Shown here: positions 45,472-53,374 of the stretch, piece after piece
Layout of the letters: each line of letters begins with the position of its first letter
Position numbering within the stretch: position 1 is the stretch's first letter
From: Polaribacter huanghezhanensis
Lineage (GTDB): Bacteria > Bacteroidota > Bacteroidia > Flavobacteriales > Flavobacteriaceae
Direction: 5' to 3'
Assembly (NCBI RefSeq): GCF_030444335.1
Contig: NZ_CP128595.1
Coordinates: 806,001 to 870,000, forward strand
Length of the DNA: 64,000 nucleotides
The notes under the pieces: model-generated
What the model was told of the DNA's origin: nothing
The model's database searches: none
Seen by the model: only the letters and a program-made list of their open reading frames with translations
Position numbers and translations under genes: made by a program

Positions 45472-45474
45472 ATT

Positions 45475-45906
45475 ATGAACGTACAAATTATCAATACATC
45501 AAAACACCAAACTCCAACTTACGAAACCGAAGGTTCTGCAGGAATGGATTTACGTGCAAATATTGAAGAAGCAATCACATTAAAACCGCTAGAAAGAACC
45601 ATTGTAAAAACAGGGTTGTTTATTGCCTTGCCCATTGGTTTTGAAGCACAAGTAAGACCAAGAAGTGGTTTGGCTGCTAAAAAAGGAATTACAGTGTTAA
45701 ACTCTCCTGGAACTGTTGATGCAGATTATCGTGGAGAGATTGGTGTCATTTTAGTGAATTTATCGAACAACGATTTTGTAATTAATGATGGCGAACGTAT
45801 TGCTCAACTTGTCATTGCAAAACACGAACGTGTGAACTGGCAAGAAGTTGAGGTTTTAAACGAAACCGAACGCGGCGCTGGTGGTTTTGGAAGTACAGGA
45901 AAATAA
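45475..45906 (+). CDS. dut: Deoxyuridine 5'-triphosphate nucleotidohydrolase
   Basis: This is a 143-residue trimeric dUTPase. Motifs are present in order: [43 protein letters not shown] and [12 protein letters not shown]. It hydrolyses dUTP to dUMP and keeps uracil out of DNA. The length is normal. Confidence 0.97.
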   Translation: MNVQIINTSKHQTPTYETEGSAGMDLRANIEEAITLKPLERTIVKTGLFIALPIGFEAQVRPRSGLAAKKGITVLNSPGTVDADYRGEIGVILVNLSNNDFVINDGERIAQLVIAKHERVNWQEVEVLNETERGAGGFGSTGK

Positions 45907-45937
45907 AAAATTAGTATAAAGTAAAATAGGTAAAATT

Positions 45938-46087
45938 ATGATTTTAGGAGTATCTGAGTGGTTAAGTGGTAAATTGGGATGGAAAGTACAAAATATTAGA
46001 ATTGCTTTTGTTGTATGTGTTTTATTTGCTGGTTTTGGTATTGGTTTGTATTTAATTTTATGGGTTGTAAAAATGTTTTCTAAATAG
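45938..46087 (+). CDS. PspC domain small membrane protein
   Basis: The frame from the ATG at 45938 to the TAG at 46085 encodes 49 residues. The pattern GVSEWLSGKLGWKVQNIRIAFVVCVLFAGFGIGLYLILWVV matches the core of PspC proteins: an amphipathic GVxExL start, then one hydrophobic helix (about 20-43). It follows dut by 31 bp on the same strand and is a likely last gene of the flippase-dut operon. PspC proteins sense or protect the inner membrane; this one consists of only the PspC core. Confidence 0.75.
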   Translation: MILGVSEWLSGKLGWKVQNIRIAFVVCVLFAGFGIGLYLILWVVKMFSK

Positions 46088-46091
46088 AAAA

Positions 46092-46628
46092 CTACACCTT
46101 TTTATATAATTGACTCATTTTACGAACTTCTTCTTGTAATAAATCAAAATTTAAAAACTCGTGAGAGTGATATTGAAATCCTAATTTTTTGTAAAAAGAA
46201 AAAGCTTGTGGTTGTTCATTCATCGCGTCTAACCAGATAATTTTATACTTCTTTTCTCTTGCTTTTTCTTCCAACCAAAAAAGTAATTTTTTTCCAATTC
46301 CGTTTCCCTGGGTTTTTGGATGGATATAGATACGATGTAATTTAACCTGTTTTTCCGCTGTTAAACCTTCTAGTTTTTGATCCCAAACAATGCGAAAATT
46401 TCCAACAACTTCATTCTTAAAAAGGATAAAATAATAATCGCTTTTTGCCTCTAACAAATCTTTTAAAACAGCAGGTTTTGAGTATTGAGAGGCCACATAC
46501 CAACTTCCATTATCTTTCCAAAAATGCGAATATGCTGGCGGATAAATTTCTTTCATTAAAGAAAACAACAACTCACAATCTGTATTTTTTATGGGTTGTA
46601 AAGAAATGTGCTGTGTAACTTGTATCAT
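46092..46628 (-). CDS. GNAT family N-acetyltransferase
   Basis: This 178-residue GNAT protein has the acetyl-CoA loop in HPKTQGNGIGKKLLFWLEEKAREK (QGxGIGKxLL) and a C-terminal AFSFYKKLGFQYHSHEF. The substrate is unknown. It converges with the PspC-like gene (4 bp between the stops). A near-consensus -7 box (TACTTTTA, 46633-46640) lies 4 nt upstream of its ATG. Confidence 0.88.
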   Translation of the reverse strand: MIQVTQHISLQPIKNTDCELLFSLMKEIYPPAYSHFWKDNGSWYVASQYSKPAVLKDLLEAKSDYYFILFKNEVVGNFRIVWDQKLEGLTAEKQVKLHRIYIHPKTQGNGIGKKLLFWLEEKAREKKYKIIWLDAMNEQPQAFSFYKKLGFQYHSHEFLNFDLLQEEVRKMSQLYKKV

Positions 46629-46640
46629 TATGTAAAAGTA

Positions 46641-46673
46641 AAAAAGCTATTTCAAATATTGAAATAGCTTTTT
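46641..46673 (-). terminator. Terminator of recA
   Basis: The stem AAAAAGCTATTTCA / TGAAATAGCTTTTT with a 4-nt loop lies downstream of the recA stop. Confidence 0.9.
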
Positions 46674-46699
46674 AAATTAAGTAGAACTTTTAAAAATAC

Positions 46700-47707
46700 T
46701 TAATCTTGATTATTTATTGCATCTTTAATTTTTGTTTCTAATTCTTCGGATAATTCAGGGTTGTCTTTTATCAATTCTTTAACCGCGTCTCTTCCTTGAC
46801 CTAATTTTGTTTCTCCATAACTAAACCAAGATCCGCTTTTCTTAACAATCCCTAATTCTACTCCAATATCTAAAATCTCACCAACTTTAGAAATTCCTTG
46901 TCCGTACATAATATCAAATTCTGCAATTTGAAAAGGCGGAGCAACTTTGTTTTTTACCACCTTTACTTTTGTGCTATTTCCAATAACACGATCGCCATCT
47001 TTAATTTGTGTTCTTCTACGAATATCTAAACGAACAGAAGCGTAAAACTTTAATGCATTTCCACCAGTTGTGGTTTCTGGATTACCGAACATTACACCAA
47101 TTTTTTCTCTTAATTGGTTGATAAAAATTACGGTACATTTTGTTTTAGAAATGGTTCCTGTTAATTTACGTAAAGCTTGCGACATTAAACGCGCGTGTAA
47201 TCCCATTTTAGAATCACCCATTTCGCCTTCAATTTCTGATTTTGGAGTTAATGCAGCAACAGAATCAATTACAATAATATCAATTGCTCCAGAGCTAATT
47301 AAATTATCAGCAATTTCTAGAGCTTGCTCACCATAATCTGGCTGAGAAATAATTAAATTCTCTATATCTACACCTAAATTTTCTGCATAAAAACGATCAA
47401 ATGCGTGTTCTGCATCAATAAAAGCTGCAATTCCGCCTGCTTTTTGTGCTTCTGCAATCGCATGAAGTGTTAACGTTGTTTTACCAGAAGATTCTGGTCC
47501 GTAAATTTCTATCACTCTTCCTCTTGGATAACCACCAACGCCTAGTGCCAAATCTAATCCTAAAGAACCAGAAGAAATAGCGTCTATATCTTCTACTTTA
47601 CTATCGCCCATTTTCATTACCGCTCCTTTTCCATAGACTTTATCCATTTTGTCTAAAGTAAGTTGTAATGCTTTTAATTTCGCTGTTTTTTCTTTATCTG
47701 CTGACAT
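46700..47707 (-). CDS. recA: Recombinase RecA
   Basis: This 335-residue recombinase has Walker [10 protein letters not shown] (about 69-77), Walker [11 protein letters not shown], the L1 and L2 loops and the conserved [22 protein letters not shown] segment. It drives homologous recombination and, where LexA exists, self-cleavage of the SOS repressor. It is divergent from dinD with 105 bp between starts. A 15-bp palindrome lies in that gap. Confidence 0.98.
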   Translation of the reverse strand: MSADKEKTAKLKALQLTLDKMDKVYGKGAVMKMGDSKVEDIDAISSGSLGLDLALGVGGYPRGRVIEIYGPESSGKTTLTLHAIAEAQKAGGIAAFIDAEHAFDRFYAENLGVDIENLIISQPDYGEQALEIADNLISSGAIDIIVIDSVAALTPKSEIEGEMGDSKMGLHARLMSQALRKLTGTISKTKCTVIFINQLREKIGVMFGNPETTTGGNALKFYASVRLDIRRRTQIKDGDRVIGNSTKVKVVKNKVAPPFQIAEFDIMYGQGISKVGEILDIGVELGIVKKSGSWFSYGETKLGQGRDAVKELIKDNPELSEELETKIKDAINNQD

Positions 47708-47769
47708 ATCTTTTTGCTATAAATTTTTTTAAAAAATAAGAACGACTAAGTTACAAAAAAAGACAATAT

Positions 47770-47784
47770 ATAGTTAACAACTAT
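47770..47784. promoter_or_regulatory. 15-bp palindrome between recA and dinD
   Basis: ATAGTT-AAC-AACTAT is a perfect 6-bp-armed inverted repeat. It lies just upstream of possible -7 sequences for dinD (TATTTTTA, 47789-47796) and for recA on the other strand. It could be the operator of a DNA-damage repressor, but that is an inference from position. No second copy was found in the window. Confidence 0.4.
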
Positions 47785-47812
47785 TTTGTATTTTTATAAA
47801 AAATAAAAAAAC

Positions 47813-48652
47813 ATGAAAAAAGAAATAATAAAAACTTTAGCTCATAATTTTGAAGATCACTCACAAACCACTGAAAACGGGATAGAGTTTTGGTTTGCAA
47901 GAGATTTACAACTTCTTTTAGGATATTCTAAATGGGAAAATTTTATAAAAGTAATTAATAAAGCAAAAATAGCTTGTGATGTTACTGGTAATGATATTTT
48001 AGACCATTTTCCTGATATCGGGAAAATGGTTGAAATAGGATCTGGAACCAAAAGAGAAATTCAAGATATAATGTTAACAAGATATGCTTGTTATTTAATT
48101 GCTCAAAATGGGGATTCAAAGAAAGAAAATATTGCGTTTGCTCAAAATTATTTTGCAATGCAAACAAGAAAGTTTGAGTTAATTGAACAAAGAATTAAAG
48201 ATTGGGAGAGATTACAGGCTAGACAAAAATTAACGCTATCAGAAAAAGATTTATCAGAATTAATCTATGAAAAAACAGGAAATGATAGAAATTTTGGATT
48301 AATACGAAGTAAAGGATATCAAGCTTTGTTTGGTAAATCTACTCAACAAATGAAAACTAAATTAGGTATTCCTAATAATAGAGCTTTAGCGGATTATCTT
48401 CCAACTATTACAATAAAAGCAAAAGACTTTGCAACAGAAATTACCGTTTTTAATACAAAGGAAAAAGATTTAAGAAATGAAAGAAGTATTTCTGCAGAAC
48501 ATATAACAAATAATAGATCGGTTAGAAAAATTTTATTAGAAAGAGGTATTACACCTGAAAATTTACCTCCTGAAGAAGATATTAAAAAGCTAGAAAGAAG
48601 AGTTAATTCAGAAACAAAAAAGTTAGGTAAAAACCCTGATAAATTAAAATAG
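47813..48652 (+). CDS. dinD: DNA damage-inducible protein D
   Basis: This 279-residue protein has an N-terminal BRO/KilA-N-like domain (about 20-115: WFARDLQLLLGYSKWENFIKVINKAK, then RYACYLIAQNGDSKKENIAFAQNYFA). A conserved C-terminal part follows (RNFGLIRSKGYQALFG...ERGITPENLPPEEDIKKLERR). This is the DinD family; in E. coli it is LexA-regulated and inhibits RecA filament function. Its position divergent from recA fits a functional link. rluE follows after 2 bp. Confidence 0.9.
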   Translation: MKKEIIKTLAHNFEDHSQTTENGIEFWFARDLQLLLGYSKWENFIKVINKAKIACDVTGNDILDHFPDIGKMVEIGSGTKREIQDIMLTRYACYLIAQNGDSKKENIAFAQNYFAMQTRKFELIEQRIKDWERLQARQKLTLSEKDLSELIYEKTGNDRNFGLIRSKGYQALFGKSTQQMKTKLGIPNNRALADYLPTITIKAKDFATEITVFNTKEKDLRNERSISAEHITNNRSVRKILLERGITPENLPPEEDIKKLERRVNSETKKLGKNPDKLK

Positions 48653-48654
48653 TT

Positions 48655-49233
48655 TTGAAATCTCACCATCATTTTATCCTTCACAAACCTTACGGAACTA
48701 TTTCTCAGTTTGTAAATCCGCACAAACGGAAGAAAAAATTATTAGGAGAATTGTATAATTTCCCTGAAGGAACCATGGCAATTGGACGATTGGATGTAAA
48801 CTCAGAAGGCTTGTTGTTATTAACAACAGACGGAAAAATAAGCGAACATATTAGAAGTAAAAAAGTAGAGAAAGAATATTATGTTCAGGTTGATGGAATA
48901 ATTACTCAAAAAGAAATTGAAGCTTTAAAAATAGGTGTAGAAATTGGTTTTGATGGAAAAAAATACACCACAAAATCGTGTGAAGCTTCTTTGATTTCTC
49001 TACCAAATTTTCCAAACAGAACACAGAAAATTAGAGATGAACGTCATGGACCAACAAGTTGGATTTCAATTACAATAAACGAAGGTAAATTTAGACAGGT
49101 TCGTAAAATGACTGCGGCAGTTGGTTTTCCGACTTTACGATTAATTAGAGTTAGAATTGGCGATTTAAATCTAGGCGATTTAAAAGCTGGAGACGTTAAA
49201 GAAATAGACAATTTAATAAAAAAAGAGAAGTAA
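48655..49233 (+). CDS. rluE: 23S rRNA pseudouridine synthase, RsuA/RluE type
   Basis: This 192-residue pseudouridine synthase has the catalytic GRLDVNSEGLLLLT (Asp in GRLD) near residues 42-55, then KKVEKEYYVQVDG and a C-terminal KFRQVRKMTAAVGFPTLRLIR. There is no S4 domain, and the size fits RluE-like enzymes acting on 23S rRNA. The first codon is TTG (48655), 2 bp after the dinD stop, so translation is probably coupled. Confidence 0.85.
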   Translation: MKSHHHFILHKPYGTISQFVNPHKRKKKLLGELYNFPEGTMAIGRLDVNSEGLLLLTTDGKISEHIRSKKVEKEYYVQVDGIITQKEIEALKIGVEIGFDGKKYTTKSCEASLISLPNFPNRTQKIRDERHGPTSWISITINEGKFRQVRKMTAAVGFPTLRLIRVRIGDLNLGDLKAGDVKEIDNLIKKEK

Positions 49234-49251
49234 AATTACTTCTCTTTTTTA
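49219..49251. terminator. Bidirectional terminator after rluE
   Basis: The stem AAAAGAGAAGTAA / TTACTTCTCTTTT overlaps the rluE stop and lies between convergent genes. Confidence 0.88.
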
Positions 49252-49262
49252 TCTACTAGTTT

Positions 49263-49850
49263 TTAAAACTCAAATCCAATATACACTTGTAAAACTCTAT
49301 TTTTAGGTTTGTCTTGATCATAAATATCACTTTGACCGATATGATATCTTGCTCCTAAACTTACACCTTCATCACTTTTAAAACCCGCTCCAAGATTAAC
49401 TCCCCAATCAAAATTATTAGGGACAAACTCTTTTGAAGTATCGTATAAAACAAAACCAGAATCAAAAGTTTCTTTATGTGAAATAGAAAAACCTATTTGT
49501 GGCCCAGCTTCTATAAAGAAACTTTTTACAGGATATAACTTTAACATCAAAGGAATGTTTATGTAATCTAACTTTTGGGTATAAGTTCCATTGTTATCCA
49601 TAATTTTATACCCTTGTTTTGAGTATAAAATTTCTGGTTGAATAGAGAGGTGTTTTCCGATATAAGATTCTACATAAATACCAAGATGATATCCGTGTAA
49701 TTTTGCTGCTTCTGAAGTTCCGTCAAAACTTACTGACGATAAATTATATCCACCTTTAATTCCTGCTGTTGATGTATTTTTTCTGTCTTGTGCGTTTAAT
49801 GATATAATACTTGTAATCATTAATACTATTGCTATATATGTTGTTTTCAT
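49263..49850 (-). CDS. Outer membrane beta-barrel protein, PorT-like
   Basis: This 195-residue protein has a signal peptide (about 1-20, ending SLNAQ) and about eight amphipathic strands ending in an aromatic (VLQVYIGFEF). The first half (GIKGGYNLSSVSFDG and GYHLGIYVESYIGKHLSIQPEILYSKQG) is the outer-membrane protein beta-barrel pattern. The start MKTTYIAIV (49850) is preferred over one 12 codons upstream that would overlap the neighbouring gene. It is the last gene of a three-gene operon led by a lipoprotein gene with an ECF-type promoter. Confidence 0.88.
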   Translation of the reverse strand: MKTTYIAIVLMITSIISLNAQDRKNTSTAGIKGGYNLSSVSFDGTSEAAKLHGYHLGIYVESYIGKHLSIQPEILYSKQGYKIMDNNGTYTQKLDYINIPLMLKLYPVKSFFIEAGPQIGFSISHKETFDSGFVLYDTSKEFVPNNFDWGVNLGAGFKSDEGVSLGARYHIGQSDIYDQDKPKNRVLQVYIGFEF

Positions 49851-49872
49851 TTTTATTGATTTTTTAAATTTA

Positions 49873-50640
49873 TTATTTTCCTCCATTTGCTTTTAAATCT
49901 GCCAAACATTGTGCGTCTAACGTTGGCACTTGTCCGCCAGAAAACAGATTTCCTATTCCTTGACTAGATTCTGCAGCCCAGTACATTAAACATTTTTTTA
50001 TATTACAATGTTTTGGGTGATCTGCATCTTCATGATCGCTTTGTAAATTGGTCCCTAAATTTGTTAACCCTAAAAGGTGTCCGAATTCGTGATTAATTAC
50101 CGATGCTTCTAACAAACTTCTATCGGGTTCAAAAGTACTATCACTTAATCCGTGGATAGTTTCTTCATAAATTACAAAAGAAGTGTTCCAATAAGCAGTC
50201 CCTAAAATTGAACTCGAACTAGTATCTTTAGAAGATTTTCCATTGATAAACAATACCCAAACTGCAAGTGTAGTATTCGTATTGTATTTAGTTCTGTGAA
50301 CTTTTTCTAGTGCTACAACTTCGTCTAAAGTATATACTGTTTTTCCGGTTGATGGAATTTCTTTCGTTACAAATGTTATTCCTTCAGGTTTATAAGTTCT
50401 TTTTTCAATAAAACTTTTAAAATTATTTAAAGCCGTTTCGGTAGGTTTAAAACCATTAATATATCCTATTTCAACAACCATCTTTTTAAATATAGTTTCA
50501 GAAAGTAAATCGTTCGCAGAAGACCCTGTTGCTTGTCTATTAGCTATAATTGCTGTGCTTCCGTTATTTACCCCTGTTTCTAATGTGCAAGAAAAAAGGA
50601 TACTACAAATTAAAACTGTTCTTAAAAAAATATTTTTCAT
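49873..50640 (-). CDS. Metzincin-like metalloprotease lipoprotein
   Basis: This 255-residue protein has a lipoprotein signal (lipobox ending LFSC, Cys18). The zinc motif HEFGHLLGLTNLG is at 184-196 (His184, Glu185, His188). A third ligand is perhaps His203 in SDHED. A Met-turn-like CLMYW at 217-221 and further His/Cys residues (HPKHCNIKKC) follow. I recall this pattern from flavobacterial membrane metalloproteases. It sits between the repeat lipoprotein and the beta-barrel genes, so it may process an outer-membrane or extracellular partner of the sigma-controlled system. Confidence 0.85.
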   Translation of the reverse strand: MKNIFLRTVLICSILFSCTLETGVNNGSTAIIANRQATGSSANDLLSETIFKKMVVEIGYINGFKPTETALNNFKSFIEKRTYKPEGITFVTKEIPSTGKTVYTLDEVVALEKVHRTKYNTNTTLAVWVLFINGKSSKDTSSSSILGTAYWNTSFVIYEETIHGLSDSTFEPDRSLLEASVINHEFGHLLGLTNLGTNLQSDHEDADHPKHCNIKKCLMYWAAESSQGIGNLFSGGQVPTLDAQCLADLKANGGK

Positions 50641-50733
50641 TTTGCTTTATTTAAAACTTTACAACAAATTCGTATTGTTGAATTCGTTGTAAAGTTGTCA
50701 TCAACCAACTATAAACCAATTATTACTTATTTT

Positions 50734-51786
50734 TTATAGCTTCTTAAAAGTTATTGTTGTAGAAGCATCCGTTTTGCTTTTTAACGTTACCAATGTGTTT
50801 GAGTAAGTATCAACGACCCAATCATTAGCCAATGCACTAACCGCCGTATTACTTGCAAAGTTTATATTTAAAAAAACGGCTGTTTCAGAACTTACTGCAT
50901 AGGTTCCTTCTACTTTTCCAAGTGTAGTATTTACAGTATTTTGAGCCACTAATTTTAAATCGTTTGTAAAATCGATTGACCAGTTTACATAATCACTTGC
51001 TTTATTTACGCCCGCTGTTATAAAGCTTTCTACTTTAAACTTTGATTTTGTTAAAATTGCTTCAACTGCTTTTGCTTGTTTTTTTGCTTCTTTTTCTTTT
51101 GCATCATACGTTAAACAATCAGAGATGGCATTTTTAAAGTCCGCATCGCTACCAACTTGTGCAGTTGTACCATTACTTAATGTAGCTGTAAAAGGATAAT
51201 TTACAGCAAAAAGCTCATTGGCATCTAAACCATTCATAAAAGAATACATTTGTTGTTTAGATTGTATTACTACGCTTCCTGTTTGCTCTAAACTAACATT
51301 GTAGGTTAAAATAGTAATTGGAAAATCAATATCTACACAAGAAATAGCGTCTTTACCTGTAGCTTCTGTATTTTCACATTCTGCTTTTAAGGCGTTTAAT
51401 TCTGTTTGATTGTTAATAACAACCTCTGTGTAATTACTTAATTTAGCAGAAATAGGGAAGTCAAAAGTTACCAAGTCGCTATCGTCATTAAATTTTCCCA
51501 TAATATTTAAAACTGTAGAAAAATCTAAACTACTTAATAATGTGATTCTTTGTCCATTTACTGTTCCTGTTAAAGGGAATAACAACTCTACACATGAATT
51601 TCCATCTAAAAAATCGTCTTTAGAGCCGTCATTCATAGCGCTTCGTTTGTAATTTTCTGTTGTTTTAGAAGTAGATGAGTTTGTGTTAGGGTTTGTTCCT
51701 ACTTGAGAGGTCTCTTCTGTTTGACATGCTGTAAATCCGAATAAGATTACGAAAGCAATTCCTGTAATTAGTTTTAATGTTTTCAT
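50734..51786 (-). CDS. Lipoprotein with two tandem Cys-bounded repeats
   Basis: This 350-residue lipoprotein has its lipobox at FTAC (Cys21). After a Ser/Thr/Asn-rich linker (about 25-62), two repeats of about 75 residues follow. Repeat 1 runs from Cys65 (SCVELLFPLTG) to Cys137; repeat 2 runs from Cys150 (SCVDIDFPITI) to Cys224. Each holds a second strand pattern (FDFPISAKLSNYT and VNYPFTATLSNGT). A C-terminal domain (about 248-350) looks lipocalin-like (VEGTYAVSS, NDWVVDTYSNTLVTLKSK). Function unknown. It is the first gene of the leftward operon and is preceded by copy 1 of the ECF promoter element. Confidence 0.85.
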   Translation of the reverse strand: MKTLKLITGIAFVILFGFTACQTEETSQVGTNPNTNSSTSKTTENYKRSAMNDGSKDDFLDGNSCVELLFPLTGTVNGQRITLLSSLDFSTVLNIMGKFNDDSDLVTFDFPISAKLSNYTEVVINNQTELNALKAECENTEATGKDAISCVDIDFPITILTYNVSLEQTGSVVIQSKQQMYSFMNGLDANELFAVNYPFTATLSNGTTAQVGSDADFKNAISDCLTYDAKEKEAKKQAKAVEAILTKSKFKVESFITAGVNKASDYVNWSIDFTNDLKLVAQNTVNTTLGKVEGTYAVSSETAVFLNINFASNTAVSALANDWVVDTYSNTLVTLKSKTDASTTITFKKL

Positions 51787-51831
51787 TTTAATAAATTTTA
51801 ATAATTAATGTTTCTTGTTTGTATGAGTAAG

Positions 51832-51859
51832 ACAACTAAACATTAATTTACCCTACCTT
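51832..51859 (-). promoter_or_regulatory. Putative ECF promoter element, copy 1, facing the lipoprotein operon
   Basis: On the minus strand AAGGTAGGGTAAA-N6-TTTAGTTGT ends 45 nt before the lipoprotein ATG. It matches copy 2 at 52410-52437 at 23 of 28 positions with identical spacing. Confidence 0.7.
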
Positions 51860-51861
51860 TG
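51854..51861 (+). promoter_or_regulatory. -7 box TACCTTTG of the sigma gene
   Basis: This is an exact TAnnTTTG match, 40 nt before the sigma ATG. It overlaps copy 1 of the ECF element on the other strand. Confidence 0.5.
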
Positions 51862-51901
51862 TTATCAAAATTTTTTATTTTTATTTTTTCAAAACCTATT
51901 T

Positions 51902-52411
51902 ATGCCTGATAAATCTCTTTGTGATGAAATTTATTTTAATGAGTTTTATTCTTCTCATATACAGTCTGCTACAAATTTTGCATACTATAAATCTGGCAAT
52001 AAAAATACCTCTTTAGATTTAGCACAAGAAGCATTTATAAAAATTTGGGAGAACTGTGCAAAAATAGATTTTTCTAAAGCAAAATCATATTTATTTACGT
52101 TGGTAAATAACCTTTTTTTAAATAAAGTAAAACACGAAAAAGTAGTTTTTGAATACGCAAAAAGCAGTCCTTACTTAGATGTTAACAATCAAAATCCAGA
52201 ATATTTACTTGAAGAAGAAGAGTTTAAAGAAAAATTAAAAACAGCTATAGAGGGTTTAACCGAAGCAGAACGAGAGGTTTTTTTAATGAATAGAATTGAC
52301 GGAAAAAAATACAGAGAAATTGCAGAACTATTAGAAATCTCTCAAAAAGCAGTTGAAAAAAGAATGTCATCTGCTTTAAAAAAATTAAGAAATAAGGTTG
52401 ATGGCATTTAA
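51902..52411 (+). CDS. RNA polymerase ECF-type sigma-70 factor
   Basis: This 169-residue sigma factor has region 2 (about 15-80, including SLDLAQEAFIKIWEN) and region 4 (about 115-165, LTEAEREVFLMNRIDGKKYREIAELLEISQKAVEKRMSSALKKLR), without region 3. It is typical of the Bacteroidota FecI-like group. fecR follows 48 bp downstream with an ECF promoter element between. The -7 box at 51854 suggests housekeeping transcription of the sigma gene. The FecR product should hold the sigma inactive until the receptor signals. Confidence 0.94.
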   Translation: MPDKSLCDEIYFNEFYSSHIQSATNFAYYKSGNKNTSLDLAQEAFIKIWENCAKIDFSKAKSYLFTLVNNLFLNKVKHEKVVFEYAKSSPYLDVNNQNPEYLLEEEEFKEKLKTAIEGLTEAEREVFLMNRIDGKKYREIAELLEISQKAVEKRMSSALKKLRNKVDGI

Positions 52412-52437
52412 GGTAGGGTAAAAACCTTTTTAGTTGT
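52410..52437 (+). promoter_or_regulatory. Putative ECF promoter element, copy 2, facing fecR
   Basis: AAGGTAGGGTAAA-N6-TTTAGTTGT begins on the sigma stop codon and ends 22 nt before the fecR ATG. It matches copy 1 at 51832-51859 at 23 of 28 positions. Confidence 0.7.
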
Positions 52438-52459
52438 TATATATATAGAGGTATAAAAA

Positions 52460-53374
52460 ATGAAAAACACAAACGACACCCTAAAGTGGCTTAACAGAGA
52501 CGTTTCTGAAGAGGAATTACTGCGTTTAAAAAAAGCGGAAGATTTTAAAACTTTGGAAAAAATAGCTTTTTATTCTTCTCAAATAAAAACACCAAAAATA
52601 AATATTGAAAAATCGCTTGATGATTTAAAAATAAAAACACAAAATAAAACTAAAAAAGGAAAAATTGTTCCTTTTAATTTTAAACACCTTTATAAATACG
52701 CTGCAGCGATTGTGATTTTATTTACATCTACTTATTTTTTGTTTTTTAATACTACGTCTACTTATAAAACAAAATTCGCACAAACAAAAAACGTTTATTT
52801 ACCTGATGATTCTGAAGTAGTTTTAAACGCAAATTCTGAAATTTCTTACGCTAAAAAAAGCTGGGAAGAAAATAGAAATTTAACCTTAAGTGGTGAGGCT
52901 TTTTTTAAAGTTAAAAAAGGGGAAAAGTTTACTGTTAATACAGAAATTGGAGAAGTAACTGTGCTTGGAACTCAATTTAATGTTAAAGAAAGAGGTAATT
53001 ATTTTGAGGTTAAAACATATGAAGGATTGGTTAGTGTTGCGTATAAAGACACGCTTGTAAAATTACCAAGAGGAACTATTTTTAAAGTAATAAATGGTGT
53101 TATTGATACAAAAAACACTTTTGATGTAAATGAGAAGTCTTGGTTGCAAAAAGAATCTAACTTTAAAAGTATTCCTTTGCGTTTTGTTTTAGAGGAAATT
53201 GAAAATCAGTTTGATTATAAAATAGAAACAAAAAATCTTGATTTAGATATATTATATTCTGGTGGGTTTACTCATACAGATGTAAACATAGCGTTACAAT
53301 CTGTTACAATTCCGCTACAATTATCTTATAAAATTGACGGTAAAAAAATTACGCTATTTAAATATGCCCAATAA
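52460..53374 (+). CDS. FecR family anti-sigma factor
   Basis: This 304-residue protein has a cytoplasmic N-terminal part (about 1-78), one membrane helix (about 79-96), a periplasmic FecR domain (about 104-200, LPDDSEVVLNANSEISYAKKSWEENRNLTLSGEAFFKVKKG) and a C-terminal DUF4974-like domain (about 232-300, PLRFVLEEIENQFDYKIE). It should bind the ECF sigma in the cytoplasm and the receptor's STN domain in the periplasm. It overlaps the receptor gene by 11 bp. Confidence 0.93.
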   Translation: MKNTNDTLKWLNRDVSEEELLRLKKAEDFKTLEKIAFYSSQIKTPKINIEKSLDDLKIKTQNKTKKGKIVPFNFKHLYKYAAAIVILFTSTYFLFFNTTSTYKTKFAQTKNVYLPDDSEVVLNANSEISYAKKSWEENRNLTLSGEAFFKVKKGEKFTVNTEIGEVTVLGTQFNVKERGNYFEVKTYEGLVSVAYKDTLVKLPRGTIFKVINGVIDTKNTFDVNEKSWLQKESNFKSIPLRFVLEEIENQFDYKIETKNLDLDILYSGGFTHTDVNIALQSVTIPLQLSYKIDGKKITLFKYAQ

